DNA of 64,000 nucleotides. It comes from Adhaeribacter radiodurans. Lineage in GTDB: Bacteria > Bacteroidota > Bacteroidia > Cytophagales > Hymenobacteraceae. The stretch lies in NCBI RefSeq assembly GCF_014075995.1, contig NZ_CP055153.1:1364001-1428000 (forward strand). The letters are read 5' to 3'. Below, in pieces: positions 34,130-42,637 of this stretch. Under the pieces are notes generated by a model. The model saw only the letters and a list, made by a program, of their open reading frames with translations, did not search any database and was not told the origin of the DNA. The translations under genes and the position numbers were made by a program. The first letter of the stretch is position 1; each line of letters starts with the position of its first letter.

Positions 34130-34804
34130 TTATTTACTAAACCACTTACGGTCCTGCGCCATTTTAATGGCCGCCCATTTATTTTTTACTTCTAATTTAT
34201 TGTAAATTCTTTTTATGTGCGTTTGAACCGTATGAGAACTAATGAATAATTTTTGGGAGATAGTTTGAGCCGAATGCCCTATGGTTAATAATTCCAGAAT
34301 TTCTAGTTCTCTTTTCGATAATGTTCCAAGATTGGACGCCGGGGTAACAGCATCTTTATTACTTGTAAGCGTTTGGTTACGCAATATTTCTAAAGCTTTT
34401 TTTGCAATACTCGGCGACATATAAGCGCCGCCATCTTTTATATCCCAAATGGCTTGGGCTATTACCGGTGTAGGCTCTTCTTTTAGTAAATAACCGCTGG
34501 CACCCGCTTGTATTGCCCGGAAAATGTGTTCGTCATCGTTGTTTACTGCCAGTATAATAAATTGCATTTCCGGAAATTTAACTTTTGCCTGGTAAGTAGT
34601 TTCGATGCTGTCCGGTAAGTTCATTTGAATACTAATTAAAACCACCTCCGGCAAATTATCAGACGTTGATGTTTGTATAATTTCCAGGAATTGCAAACCA
34701 TTGGTACATACTTGAACAACTATAAAACCCGGAAAGGATGTTAAACGCTGTTCCAGGTTTTCGCGCAACATCTGGTTATCCTCTACTATGGCAATTTTTA
34801 CCAT
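34130..34804 (-). CDS. LuxR-type response regulator with degenerate receiver domain
   Basis: A 224-residue protein with an N-terminal receiver fold (IVEDNQ with Asp9; LLKEEP with the conserved Lys) and a C-terminal LuxR helix-turn-helix (LSKRELEILELLTIGHSAQTISQKLFISSHTVQTHIKRIY in outline). The phosphoacceptor position reads VVLISIQM, with Ser58 in place of Asp, and the switch Thr/Ser is Ala (IILAVNN). It therefore probably does not take part in His-Asp phosphotransfer. There is no adjacent kinase gene. Confidence 0.85.
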   Translation of the reverse strand: MVKIAIVEDNQMLRENLEQRLTSFPGFIVVQVCTNGLQFLEIIQTSTSDNLPEVVLISIQMNLPDSIETTYQAKVKFPEMQFIILAVNNDDEHIFRAIQAGASGYLLKEEPTPVIAQAIWDIKDGGAYMSPSIAKKALEILRNQTLTSNKDAVTPASNLGTLSKRELEILELLTIGHSAQTISQKLFISSHTVQTHIKRIYNKLEVKNKWAAIKMAQDRKWFSK

Positions 34805-34934
34805 TTAAGTTGCGTTTGAACAGGTTTAAGTTTTAGATTTTAATGAGTAACAGCTTGGAATTAGCTCAAAATAAATTTTTATTAGGTAATAAGTACAGTT
34901 GCCCTAAACCGAGAGGTGTAACCGTATGCTACTC

Positions 34935-35447
34935 TTAAAAAGCATAACGTACGGTTAAGCCGGCATCTCCGTAGCCATAAATACCACCCGGAATTGTTTC
35001 TACAAATGGTTTAAAGTCGAGGGTGAGTGTAAACGGAATCTCGGAAAATTTGTACTCCAAGCCCAGAATTCCATCTACTCCTACCGCAAACATGGTAACC
35101 TCGCGGTAATCGTAATGGCGGGCACGGTGGTAATAATCACTCCGGTAATTACCTAAATGACCACCTAAACCGTAAAACCACTTTAATCCTCGAGTTTGAA
35201 AAGCAGTTCCATGTTTTTCGTAGAGCAGAGTTAATAGTAAACCTCGGCGGCGGTTGCCAGTTCCTAAAATGCCTTCTACGGCTGCATCGCTTTTAATAAA
35301 ATGTTTAATGGATAAGCCAGTAGCATAATAGCCACCCCGCAAACCAATACCTGTTTTATAAGTAGTGCCCCCTTTTTGAGCAAAACTGGTATTCGTAAGA
35401 ACAAGTAATAAACAAAACAGAAAAAAAGTAAAGGTATATTGCCTCAT
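34935..35447 (-). CDS. Putative outer-membrane beta-barrel protein
   Basis: A 170-residue protein with a signal peptide ending in SFAQ, then alternating hydrophobic and polar beta strands and a C-terminal aromatic residue (TVRYAF). Length fits a small 8-stranded barrel. No binding or enzymatic motif is visible. Confidence 0.7.
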   Translation of the reverse strand: MRQYTFTFFLFCLLLVLTNTSFAQKGGTTYKTGIGLRGGYYATGLSIKHFIKSDAAVEGILGTGNRRRGLLLTLLYEKHGTAFQTRGLKWFYGLGGHLGNYRSDYYHRARHYDYREVTMFAVGVDGILGLEYKFSEIPFTLTLDFKPFVETIPGGIYGYGDAGLTVRYAF

Positions 35448-35556
35448 AAAGGACTGGCTAATGGAATAATCAGGATGTATAAATTACAATTTGCTTTATA
35501 ATTTATCCTGCATAAATTATACCATAACCAATTTTTGGAGGTATATAAATGAAGAA

Positions 35557-36348
35557 CTAACTCTTAGATTTAGGTTTATAGGTCTGTAAATAAGTGTTTT
35601 TATCGGTGCGGCGGGCAATAAGCCGAAAGAAAGTGATAATACCTGCTGCATCGGCCGTTAAAGCGCGCGCAAAGGGATCTTTATGTTGTTTTCCCTGGTA
35701 ATCACGAATGTACTCCTGGCGGATAAGGTCAGCAGCGGGTAGTTCTTCGGCGGTTGTAATTTCTACTAAACCGGTCTTTTCCCAAAGTTGCCGCCACCAG
35801 TTAATAGAATGAATAAAGTACCAATAATTTTGAAAATCTTTCCTTAAAAACGGTGGTACCTCTTGCAAAGTAGTGATTTCTCGGGTAAAGCACACATCGG
35901 CAATAGCCAGATAGCCTCCAGGTTTAATAAATTTACAAATGTAAGGTAAGTATTTTTCGTCGGTACCAAAGTAAGTATAGGCATCTACTACTATTACCGC
36001 ATCAAAATATTCTTCCGGAAAAGGTAGTTCCCGGGCATTGCCTTCCAATGGAAATACCGTTTCAGCTACCCCTGCTTCCTGCACTCTTTCTAAATTTTCG
36101 GTCGGAGCAATGGCTTCATCTACTGCCCATACGCGTACGCCGTATTCCTTGGCTAAAAAAATAGAACTAATTGCTTTGCCGCATCCTAAATCCAATACCC
36201 GCATTCCGGGCTTTAAAGATACAAGAGCGGTGAGACTTTCCAGGTTAAACAATACATTTTCGCCCATGGAGTGCTGCCGTACCCATTGCTGATCGTACCG
36301 GGCAGAGCGGGGAAAAGTAGCATATAATTTATTTTTAGTAATAGCCAT
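35557..36348 (-). CDS. Class I SAM-dependent methyltransferase
   Basis: A 263-residue methyltransferase. Motif I is VLDLGCGKAISS, motif II lies around AVDEAI, and a VDAYTYFGTDEKYL acidic loop follows. It resembles the UbiE/erythromycin-type Methyltransf_11 group; the acceptor substrate is unknown. A degenerate heptamer array lies 6 bp upstream. Confidence 0.82.
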   Translation of the reverse strand: MAITKNKLYATFPRSARYDQQWVRQHSMGENVLFNLESLTALVSLKPGMRVLDLGCGKAISSIFLAKEYGVRVWAVDEAIAPTENLERVQEAGVAETVFPLEGNARELPFPEEYFDAVIVVDAYTYFGTDEKYLPYICKFIKPGGYLAIADVCFTREITTLQEVPPFLRKDFQNYWYFIHSINWWRQLWEKTGLVEITTAEELPAADLIRQEYIRDYQGKQHKDPFARALTADAAGIITFFRLIARRTDKNTYLQTYKPKSKS

Positions 36349-36353
36349 ACGTT

Positions 36354-36386
36354 AGTCAATAAACAATAGTCCATAGTCTACGGAAA
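36354..36386. repeat. Degenerate TAGTCCA heptamer repeat
   Basis: CAATAGTCCATAGTCTACGG with flanking sequence reads as TAGTCCA, TAGTCTA with period 7. It is upstream of the methyltransferase start, as for other members of the repeat family. Confidence 0.6.
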
Positions 36387-36624
36387 GTATTACTGTACGG
36401 ATGGATTATAGCGCTTTTCTACAGGCATTAAAGATATGATAAGGAAAGAGGCACTAATATCAAGATAGTAGATGTTAGACTCTTTTTGTGATTAAATAAT
36501 TGATCACTAATAAAGTACTGCAATAGCCTAGCCATCCAATTTAGTAAATTGATTTTGTCCGATTACATAATTACTATTCGCCTTTCCTAATCTCACTGGG
36601 CTAATAAGTGTCTATTGGATTACA

Positions 36625-37299
36625 TTATAACTTAGCGGTGGCAGCAATCCGGGCAGAGGAATAAATACTGATACCGGCACCATCTTGAGCAGCTGCATAT
36701 AACATAGCTTTTGCTACATCGCGGGCATGAATGGGTTTGTAGGGGCGTAATGGCCCGACAAAAACAAAAGGAAATATTTTAGCGAATACCTGAGCTGCTT
36801 GCTCCCCCAATCTTTTCTCATGGCGCTGACCTAAGAGCAACGAAGGTTGAAAAATATGAACCCCTAAAAAGTGCAAAGGTTTTATGGCAGCTTCCATTTT
36901 ACCTTTTACCTGGTTGTAAAATATGCGTGAGTTGGCATCGGCACCCATCGCGGATACTACCAGAAACTGAGAAGCAAAATTTGCTGCGGTAATACTCGCC
37001 AATTTCATCACGTAGGTAAAATCTACTTTATAAAAGTTTTCTTTGGAGCCGGCTTGTTTTATTGTAGTACCCAGGCAACAAAAAATATCATCGGCAATTA
37101 GGCTATGGTGGTAACTTTCTAAAATTTCAAAATCCACCAGTTTTTGCTCCAGTTTCGGGTGTTCAATGGGTAACAATTTTCTACCTATTGAAATTACCTT
37201 TTTGTAGCGGCTACTTTGTAAAAGTAAATCCAGGCAATAGCTGCCTACCAAGCCACTGGCACCAGCAATAATCGCGGTTTTAGGAGCAGTAGAAATCAT
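36625..37299 (-). CDS. NAD(P)H-binding SDR-like oxidoreductase
   Basis: A 224-residue atypical SDR with the nucleotide loop AGASGLVGSYC at residues 12-22. It resembles the NmrA/HTATIP2-type short epimerase group: HPKLEQKLVDFE, DIFCCLGTTIK, and the YNQVKGKMEAAI segment where Tyr and Lys of the SDR active site would lie. The substrate is unknown. Confidence 0.78.
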   Translation of the reverse strand: MISTAPKTAIIAGASGLVGSYCLDLLLQSSRYKKVISIGRKLLPIEHPKLEQKLVDFEILESYHHSLIADDIFCCLGTTIKQAGSKENFYKVDFTYVMKLASITAANFASQFLVVSAMGADANSRIFYNQVKGKMEAAIKPLHFLGVHIFQPSLLLGQRHEKRLGEQAAQVFAKIFPFVFVGPLRPYKPIHARDVAKAMLYAAAQDGAGISIYSSARIAATAKL

Positions 37300-37493
37300 A
37301 CGGGTTACGCCTTAATATTTTAGGTGAGAGAAATGCATTAGAGAAATCTAAAGTAAGCCTATTTTACTAAATCATGCTCAAATTAGTTTTAATAGATTCG
37401 GATTTCTCTTTTCGTTGTTCTGAATTTTAAATCATTTTTCAATAATTTACTTTACTAAAAATAACTGAGATTAGGTTCTGCTATAAATAAGCT

Positions 37494-38351
37494 TTAAGCC
37501 GGAGACTGAATAAACGCTAGAATAGATTGGTTTATTAAATCTGGTTTTTCGTGGTGTAGCCAATGGGTGGCTTCGTTAATAAATTTTAATTTACCGTTGC
37601 GGCATTGATCTATGCTGGGCTGCGCCATTTCGGTTATTAGAAAAGCATCTTTTTTGCCCCAAAGCAATAAGGTAGGAACTGTTATTAAATCAGTAGTGGT
37701 TACCAGATTGTATTTATAAGCCCGGTACCAGTTAATCATGGCAGTTAGAGCACCGGGTTGCCGCCAAGCAGTTTTGTATAATTCTAATTGCTCCTTCGGA
37801 AAAGTATTGGGAAGCGCCGTATTTACCAAAGTTTTCTCTAACGACCGGTAATTAAAAACGCGGCTCAACCATTCCGGCAAAAAAGGTATTTGAAAAAAGC
37901 CAGCGTACCAGCTCCGACGTCTTTGATTGGAATTGTGGAGCAAGTGTTCGTGCATTACAACCGGGTGCGGCATATTCAGGATTATAACTTTTTCTATTAT
38001 CTCGGGGCAATTAAGTGCCATTGCCCAGGCCACCGCTCCGCCCCAATCGTGCCCTACTAAATAAACTTTATCGGTTGTAAGCTGCTCTATTAAACCTGCT
38101 ATATCGCTGGTTAAGAACTTAAGGTTATAAGATTTTACACCGTTTGGTTTGCTGCTTTTGTTATACCCTCTTTGGTCTGGTGCTACCGCGTGAAATCCGT
38201 TTTCGGCAAAAAAATAAAGTTGTTTATACCAGGCTTGGCCCATTTCCGGAAAACCGTGTAAAAAAAGAATTAAGGGTTGGCCAGGAGTGCCTGCTTCATA
38301 AGTACGTAAACTTACTCCATTTACTTTATACGTTTTTTGTTCAACCATCAT
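37494..38351 (-). CDS. Alpha/beta hydrolase, epoxide hydrolase-like
   Basis: A 285-residue alpha/beta-hydrolase with HGFPE (oxyanion loop) and GHDWGG, where Asp is in the nucleophile position. This is typical of epoxide hydrolases and haloalkane dehalogenases, in contrast to serine esterases. ATHWLHHEKPD carries the catalytic His. The longest frame starts at 38501, but the 50 extra residues are low in quality; the MMVEQKTYKV start at 38351 matches the family. Substrates may be epoxides or halides. Confidence 0.83.
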   Translation of the reverse strand: MMVEQKTYKVNGVSLRTYEAGTPGQPLILFLHGFPEMGQAWYKQLYFFAENGFHAVAPDQRGYNKSSKPNGVKSYNLKFLTSDIAGLIEQLTTDKVYLVGHDWGGAVAWAMALNCPEIIEKVIILNMPHPVVMHEHLLHNSNQRRRSWYAGFFQIPFLPEWLSRVFNYRSLEKTLVNTALPNTFPKEQLELYKTAWRQPGALTAMINWYRAYKYNLVTTTDLITVPTLLLWGKKDAFLITEMAQPSIDQCRNGKLKFINEATHWLHHEKPDLINQSILAFIQSPA

Positions 38352-38572
38352 ACTCTGCCTACTACTGTAAAACTTAAAACCAGGATGTACAGAATTACTA
38401 ATTTTAAAGATTAGGCACTCTATGTATTCAGATGTTTCGAATTCATAAGCTGGTTTTTGAAGAAATGCAATTAGATATTTGATTTTTGTTGCCTTTAACA
38501 AAATAATACTTCTATAAATAAAAATAATCTGTTTAAACTTACTCCCGAGAAATTAATAGGAATAAACTACCA

Positions 38573-39178
38573 ATGATACAAACTATAATTTTTGACTTAG
38601 GCGGCGTTTTTGTTGATTGGAATCCTCAGTACTTATACCGGAAAATTTTTACCGACGAATCCGAAATGCATTATTTTTTAGAAAATATTTGTACTGCGGA
38701 TTGGAACGAAGAGCAAGACGGCGGACGAACTATACAAGAAGCTACAGATTATCTGCTGGCCAAACACCCGGAGTACGCCGATAATATTCGGGCTTATTAC
38801 GAGCGTTGGCCAGAAATGCTGGGTGGCCTTATTTCGGGAACGGTAGATATTTTTAAAGAACTGAAAGCGAAAAAGGAGTATAATTTTTACGCGCTCACTA
38901 ACTGGTCCGCCGAAACTTACCCGATTGCCCAGGAAAAATATGAATTTCTGAGCTGGTTTGATGGAGTAGTGGTATCAGGTACGGAAAAGGACCGTAAGCC
39001 TTTCGCCTCTTTCTATCAGACTTTATTAAACCGGTACAACGTTAATGTCTCCGAAGCAATATTTATTGATGATAACCTGCGGAACGTACACGCCGCAGAA
39101 GCTGTAGGGATTAAAACCATTCATTTTACCTCGCCCGAAGCCTTACGAGCCGAGTTGAATGCTTTAGGTATCTTGTAA
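38573..39178 (+). CDS. HAD-superfamily hydrolase (YihX-type)
   Basis: A 201-residue HAD hydrolase. Motif I reads FDLGGVFVDW, with Asp8 as nucleophile and Gly in place of the second Asp, as in YihX and other HAD-IA phosphatases. ALTNWS is motif II, Lys in KDRKPF motif III and IDDNLRN motif IV. Probable phosphatase for a small phosphorylated metabolite. Confidence 0.85.
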   Translation: MIQTIIFDLGGVFVDWNPQYLYRKIFTDESEMHYFLENICTADWNEEQDGGRTIQEATDYLLAKHPEYADNIRAYYERWPEMLGGLISGTVDIFKELKAKKEYNFYALTNWSAETYPIAQEKYEFLSWFDGVVVSGTEKDRKPFASFYQTLLNRYNVNVSEAIFIDDNLRNVHAAEAVGIKTIHFTSPEALRAELNALGIL

Positions 39179-39230
39179 AGGTAAAATTTAACAGATTATG
39201 TAAAAGTGCACAATAGTAAATTTGTGTTAT

Positions 39231-39280
39231 AAAAAAGTAAAACCCGGTAAGTTTTGGTGCTTACCGGGTTTTACTTTTTT
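39231..39280. terminator. Strong bidirectional terminator
   Basis: A perfect 21-bp stem (39231-39251 with 39260-39280) has an 8-nt loop and A/T runs on both flanks. It serves both the HAD gene on the plus strand and the convergent glutaminyl cyclase gene. Confidence 0.9.
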
Positions 39281-39293
39281 ATTTTCAGAACAC

Positions 39294-40136
39294 TTAAGGC
39301 TTTATTTTTATTTCGAAAATATTTGGCCAGAGTTTACCGGTAACATAAAAGGTGCTGGCCGCTTGATTGTAAGCAATGCCATTCATTTCCAGTGCGTTCG
39401 GGTTTATTTTTTTTACTTCATTAATAAGCGGAGTAAGATCTAATATTCCGGTAGCCTGACCGCTGGCAGCATCAATTTTTACAATGCTATTGGTGGTATA
39501 AATGTTAGCGTACAGCACATTATTGACGTATTCCAGTTCATTTAAATTTACGAGCGGGTCGTAATTATATTTTACATTTAAGGTTTTAACTGTTTTAAAA
39601 GTAGTAGGGTCGAGGTAAGTTAATAAGTTGGTGCCATCGCTCATTATTAAATGAGTACCGTCGGTAGTTAGGCCCCAACCTTCCTTGCTCGGAAAAGTAA
39701 ATTCCTGTAATTTCTGGTACGTTTTAGCGTCGTAAACAAAGCCAATTTTGGTGGTATAGGTGAGCTGGTATATCTTTCCGTTTAAAATAACCATTCCTTC
39801 GCCAAAATATTTGGTTCTATCTAATTTTACTTTTTCATCAATTTTACCGGTTTTTAAATCAACGGGGCCTAGTACAGAGCGCGTTTGGGGCATTTCTTCC
39901 GGCGAACCGGTACTTTCGTATAATTGCCCATCCTGTACGAGCAAGCCTTCGGTAAAAGCAGTAGTATCATGCGGAAAAGTACGGACTAGTTCGTAGGTTA
40001 AAGTAACAGGTGCTACTATTGCTGGTTCTTGGTTCACCGTTTGCGATTCGGTTGTTTCTTTTTTATCGCCCGAGCAACTAATCATTAGCCCAAAACTTAA
40101 AATAAGGAAAAAGATACTGGTATAATTATTTTTCAA
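39294..40136 (-). CDS. Glutaminyl-peptide cyclotransferase, lipoprotein
   Basis: This protein of about 280 residues (291 from the GTG at 40169) matches plant/bacterial-type glutaminyl cyclase, a five-bladed propeller that converts N-terminal Gln to pyroglutamate in the envelope. AFTEGLLVQDGQLYESTG, YFGEGM and KEGWGL are characteristic. The hydrophobic segment ending LMISC is a lipobox, so it is probably an outer-membrane lipoprotein. The TTG at 40136 puts this segment near the N terminus and is preferred over the GTG at 40169. In Bacteroidota such cyclases act on proteins newly exposed by signal peptidase. Confidence 0.85.
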   Translation of the reverse strand: MKNNYTSIFFLILSFGLMISCSGDKKETTESQTVNQEPAIVAPVTLTYELVRTFPHDTTAFTEGLLVQDGQLYESTGSPEEMPQTRSVLGPVDLKTGKIDEKVKLDRTKYFGEGMVILNGKIYQLTYTTKIGFVYDAKTYQKLQEFTFPSKEGWGLTTDGTHLIMSDGTNLLTYLDPTTFKTVKTLNVKYNYDPLVNLNELEYVNNVLYANIYTTNSIVKIDAASGQATGILDLTPLINEVKKINPNALEMNGIAYNQAASTFYVTGKLWPNIFEIKIKP

Positions 40137-40277
40137 ATTTAATGGAATATAATAAACAAGGTATTTCACAGATGAAGTAAGTAAAAGATAACAATAGCGC
40201 TAAGTTAGAGGATACATGGTACAGGTCAAGGTACTTATTTTTAATTTTGACTTAAATACCAGTTTTGAAACGCTTAA

Positions 40278-41111
40278 CTACTTTACTAAATTATAAAACC
40301 GGATAGCATTTTTGCCCAAGATAGCTGGCTGTTCCGAGGCAGAAAGCTTATTAATAAAATCCAGAACTACCTGCATCACTGCCTCATATTCTCCGGCCAA
40401 ACGGCAAACCGGCCAATCGGAGCCAATTAATAAACGATCTGGGCCAAAAGCTTCTAGAGCTACTTCTAAATAAGGGCGTATATCTTGCGGTTGCCAATTA
40501 TGCCAATCGGCTTCGGTAACTAACCCGGATAATTTAGCAAATACGAAAGGGTGTTGAGCCAACTTTTTCAAATCATTCGCCCAAGGTTGTAATTCAGTTT
40601 TTTTAATGAAAGGTTTTGCTAAATGGTCGAGCACAAATTTTTGCTCCGGAAAATGAGCTACAAACTCCGCGGCCACTGGTAAATGGCGGGGGTAAATTAA
40701 TATGTCGTAAGTAAGGCCAAGTGGTTGGAGAGCCGAAATGCCTTTTAAGAAAGCGGGTTGTAACAAGAATAAATCATCGGGCTCATCCTGAACAACATGA
40801 CGTACTCCTTTAAATAACTGATTTTGAGCGAAATAGGCTAATCGTTCGGGAGCATTTTCGGCTCGTAAATCTACCCAACCAACTACGCCTTTAATAAAAG
40901 AAAATTTAGTCGCTAAGTTTAGTAAAAATTCTGTCTCAGCTTCGGTTTGGGAGGCTTGCACTGCTACGCATCCGGCAAAGCCTACCTGCTCCAGTTCTGG
41001 TTGAAGATCTGAGGGTAAATAATGGCGCTGTAAAATGGCCATTTCAGGGGTAATCCAGGCGTGGGTAGAGGGGGAATATTGCCAAAAATGCTGGTGCGCG
41101 TCTATTTTCAT
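40278..41111 (-). CDS. Amidohydrolase family 2 protein, fuconolactonase-like
   Basis: A 277-residue TIM-barrel hydrolase with the N-terminal metal motif HQHFW and GWVDLRA, LDHLAKP and IGSDWPVC segments, typical of Amidohydro_2 enzymes such as L-fuconolactone hydrolase. Substrates are sugar lactones or related. Its stop codon nearly touches the next gene (start at 41111, stop of the next at 41115), so the two are probably co-transcribed. Confidence 0.82.
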   Translation of the reverse strand: MKIDAHQHFWQYSPSTHAWITPEMAILQRHYLPSDLQPELEQVGFAGCVAVQASQTEAETEFLLNLATKFSFIKGVVGWVDLRAENAPERLAYFAQNQLFKGVRHVVQDEPDDLFLLQPAFLKGISALQPLGLTYDILIYPRHLPVAAEFVAHFPEQKFVLDHLAKPFIKKTELQPWANDLKKLAQHPFVFAKLSGLVTEADWHNWQPQDIRPYLEVALEAFGPDRLLIGSDWPVCRLAGEYEAVMQVVLDFINKLSASEQPAILGKNAIRFYNLVK

Positions 41112-41114
41112 TCG

Positions 41115-42446
41115 TTATTTATCAAGCTTGGGTAAAGTATTGTTAAAATGCCGTTCGGTAGTTACATCAGCTTTTAATTCCACTATCTTATTAGGTTTGC
41201 CCGCTTGCTTACGCAGTTCAAAGGTATCGTAAACTTCGCCGGTAACGGTTATGGACTGGTACAAAAGCCGGTCACTTTCTACCGTTATAACTTGATAAAG
41301 CTGCGTATTTTCGGCTATGCGTTCCATCCAAGGTTTAGACTTTACCTCATACATTTTAGGGCCACTTACTGATACTACGTAAACCGTACCCGCTTCTTTA
41401 TCTTTGTAAGTTACTCTCCGGGGCAGATTAATGCCCCGGGCATAATTATGTTCGTGGCCCTGCATTACTAAATCCACTTTATATTTATCAAAAATCGGTT
41501 TCCAGTATTTTGCTAAATTATTAATTTCGGAGCGACCCGAAGTGGAAAAAACCGGGTAATGAAAAAATACAAAAGTCCAGGGTTGGGGATTATGCTGCAA
41601 AACTTTCTCCAGCCAATCGGCTTGCGCGGGTACGTGCATCATGGAGTTCAGCGAAATAATGCGGGCATTCTGGTAATCAACGTAATAATTGGTGTCTTCC
41701 AGGCCTTTTACTCCGTTTGCGGGTAAGGTAAATTGCGGTTGCCACAAGCGGGTAAGGGTGGGTATAGCTAAGGTACGCGTATATTCGTGGTTGCCCGGAC
41801 ACGGTAAACTGGGAATAGTAGCATGAATAAAACTACCCGCTGCAAACCATTCCTGCCATTCCGCATCTGTTTCGGCGTGATTAATTAAATCGCCGGTATG
41901 TACCATAAATTTAGCCTGCGGCGCACTGGCATACGCCGCCCGTATCGTGCGCGACCATAATGAAAATAATTCATTTTGGGCATCGCCGAGGTAAATAAAA
42001 GAAAAAGGTTCGGGTTGGTTATTCGCCGTTTTGTATTGATACCATTCGCTCCAATAGGTGCCATCGCCTACCCGGTAAGCATATAAAGTATTGGGTTTTA
42101 ATTTAGTAAAATTTACGTGGTGGTATAAAGCAGCTCCGCTTTCGGTTTTGATAGATTCGGTGCTGGCCGGAATAACCTGGGTCGGAGAAGTAAAATAGGG
42201 AGAAGCATTGGATTCGGCAACTTCTGCACGAGGTGTTTTAACGGAATTATCGGTGCGCCAAGTTACGGTGAAAGATTGGGTAGGATCGCTTACCCAACTC
42301 AATATTATTCGATCGGGCCGTGGCGAAGGAGTAGCATTTACCGGCGAAACAAGAGTAGTTTCTAGATTTTGCGACCAGCATTTGCAAAACATAAATACCA
42401 AAAAAAATAAATTTCCGAGAAAAAAACGGTTTACTCTCCGCAACAT
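41115..42446 (-). CDS. Purple acid phosphatase-like metallophosphoesterase
   Basis: A 443-residue exported protein with an N-terminal FnIII-like domain (residues about 40-150) and a calcineurin-like phosphoesterase domain. The metal ligands lie in YLGDAQNE, HTGDLINH, CPGNHEY and MQGHEHNY. It hydrolyses phosphate esters outside the cytoplasm. The 4-bp gap to the amidohydrolase gene suggests one transcript, though the functions do not obviously connect. An N-terminal hydrophobic stretch (FFLGNLFFLVFMF) is the signal sequence. Confidence 0.87.
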   Translation of the reverse strand: MLRRVNRFFLGNLFFLVFMFCKCWSQNLETTLVSPVNATPSPRPDRIILSWVSDPTQSFTVTWRTDNSVKTPRAEVAESNASPYFTSPTQVIPASTESIKTESGAALYHHVNFTKLKPNTLYAYRVGDGTYWSEWYQYKTANNQPEPFSFIYLGDAQNELFSLWSRTIRAAYASAPQAKFMVHTGDLINHAETDAEWQEWFAAGSFIHATIPSLPCPGNHEYTRTLAIPTLTRLWQPQFTLPANGVKGLEDTNYYVDYQNARIISLNSMMHVPAQADWLEKVLQHNPQPWTFVFFHYPVFSTSGRSEINNLAKYWKPIFDKYKVDLVMQGHEHNYARGINLPRRVTYKDKEAGTVYVVSVSGPKMYEVKSKPWMERIAENTQLYQVITVESDRLLYQSITVTGEVYDTFELRKQAGKPNKIVELKADVTTERHFNNTLPKLDK

Positions 42447-42637
42447 ACAATTCGTAGATAATTTGAGTAAAGTAGCGTAATTTTCTTTTAATGGGTTGCT
42501 TCTTTCGGTTATTTAAATTTATATGAATAATTTAAAATCTTGTATCTAATTTACTTAAGACTAAAATAAGTCTGAATTATAGCTTACGAACGTGTTCTTT
42601 CACTTACCAAAACTAATCGCCTGAAAATTTATTAAAC

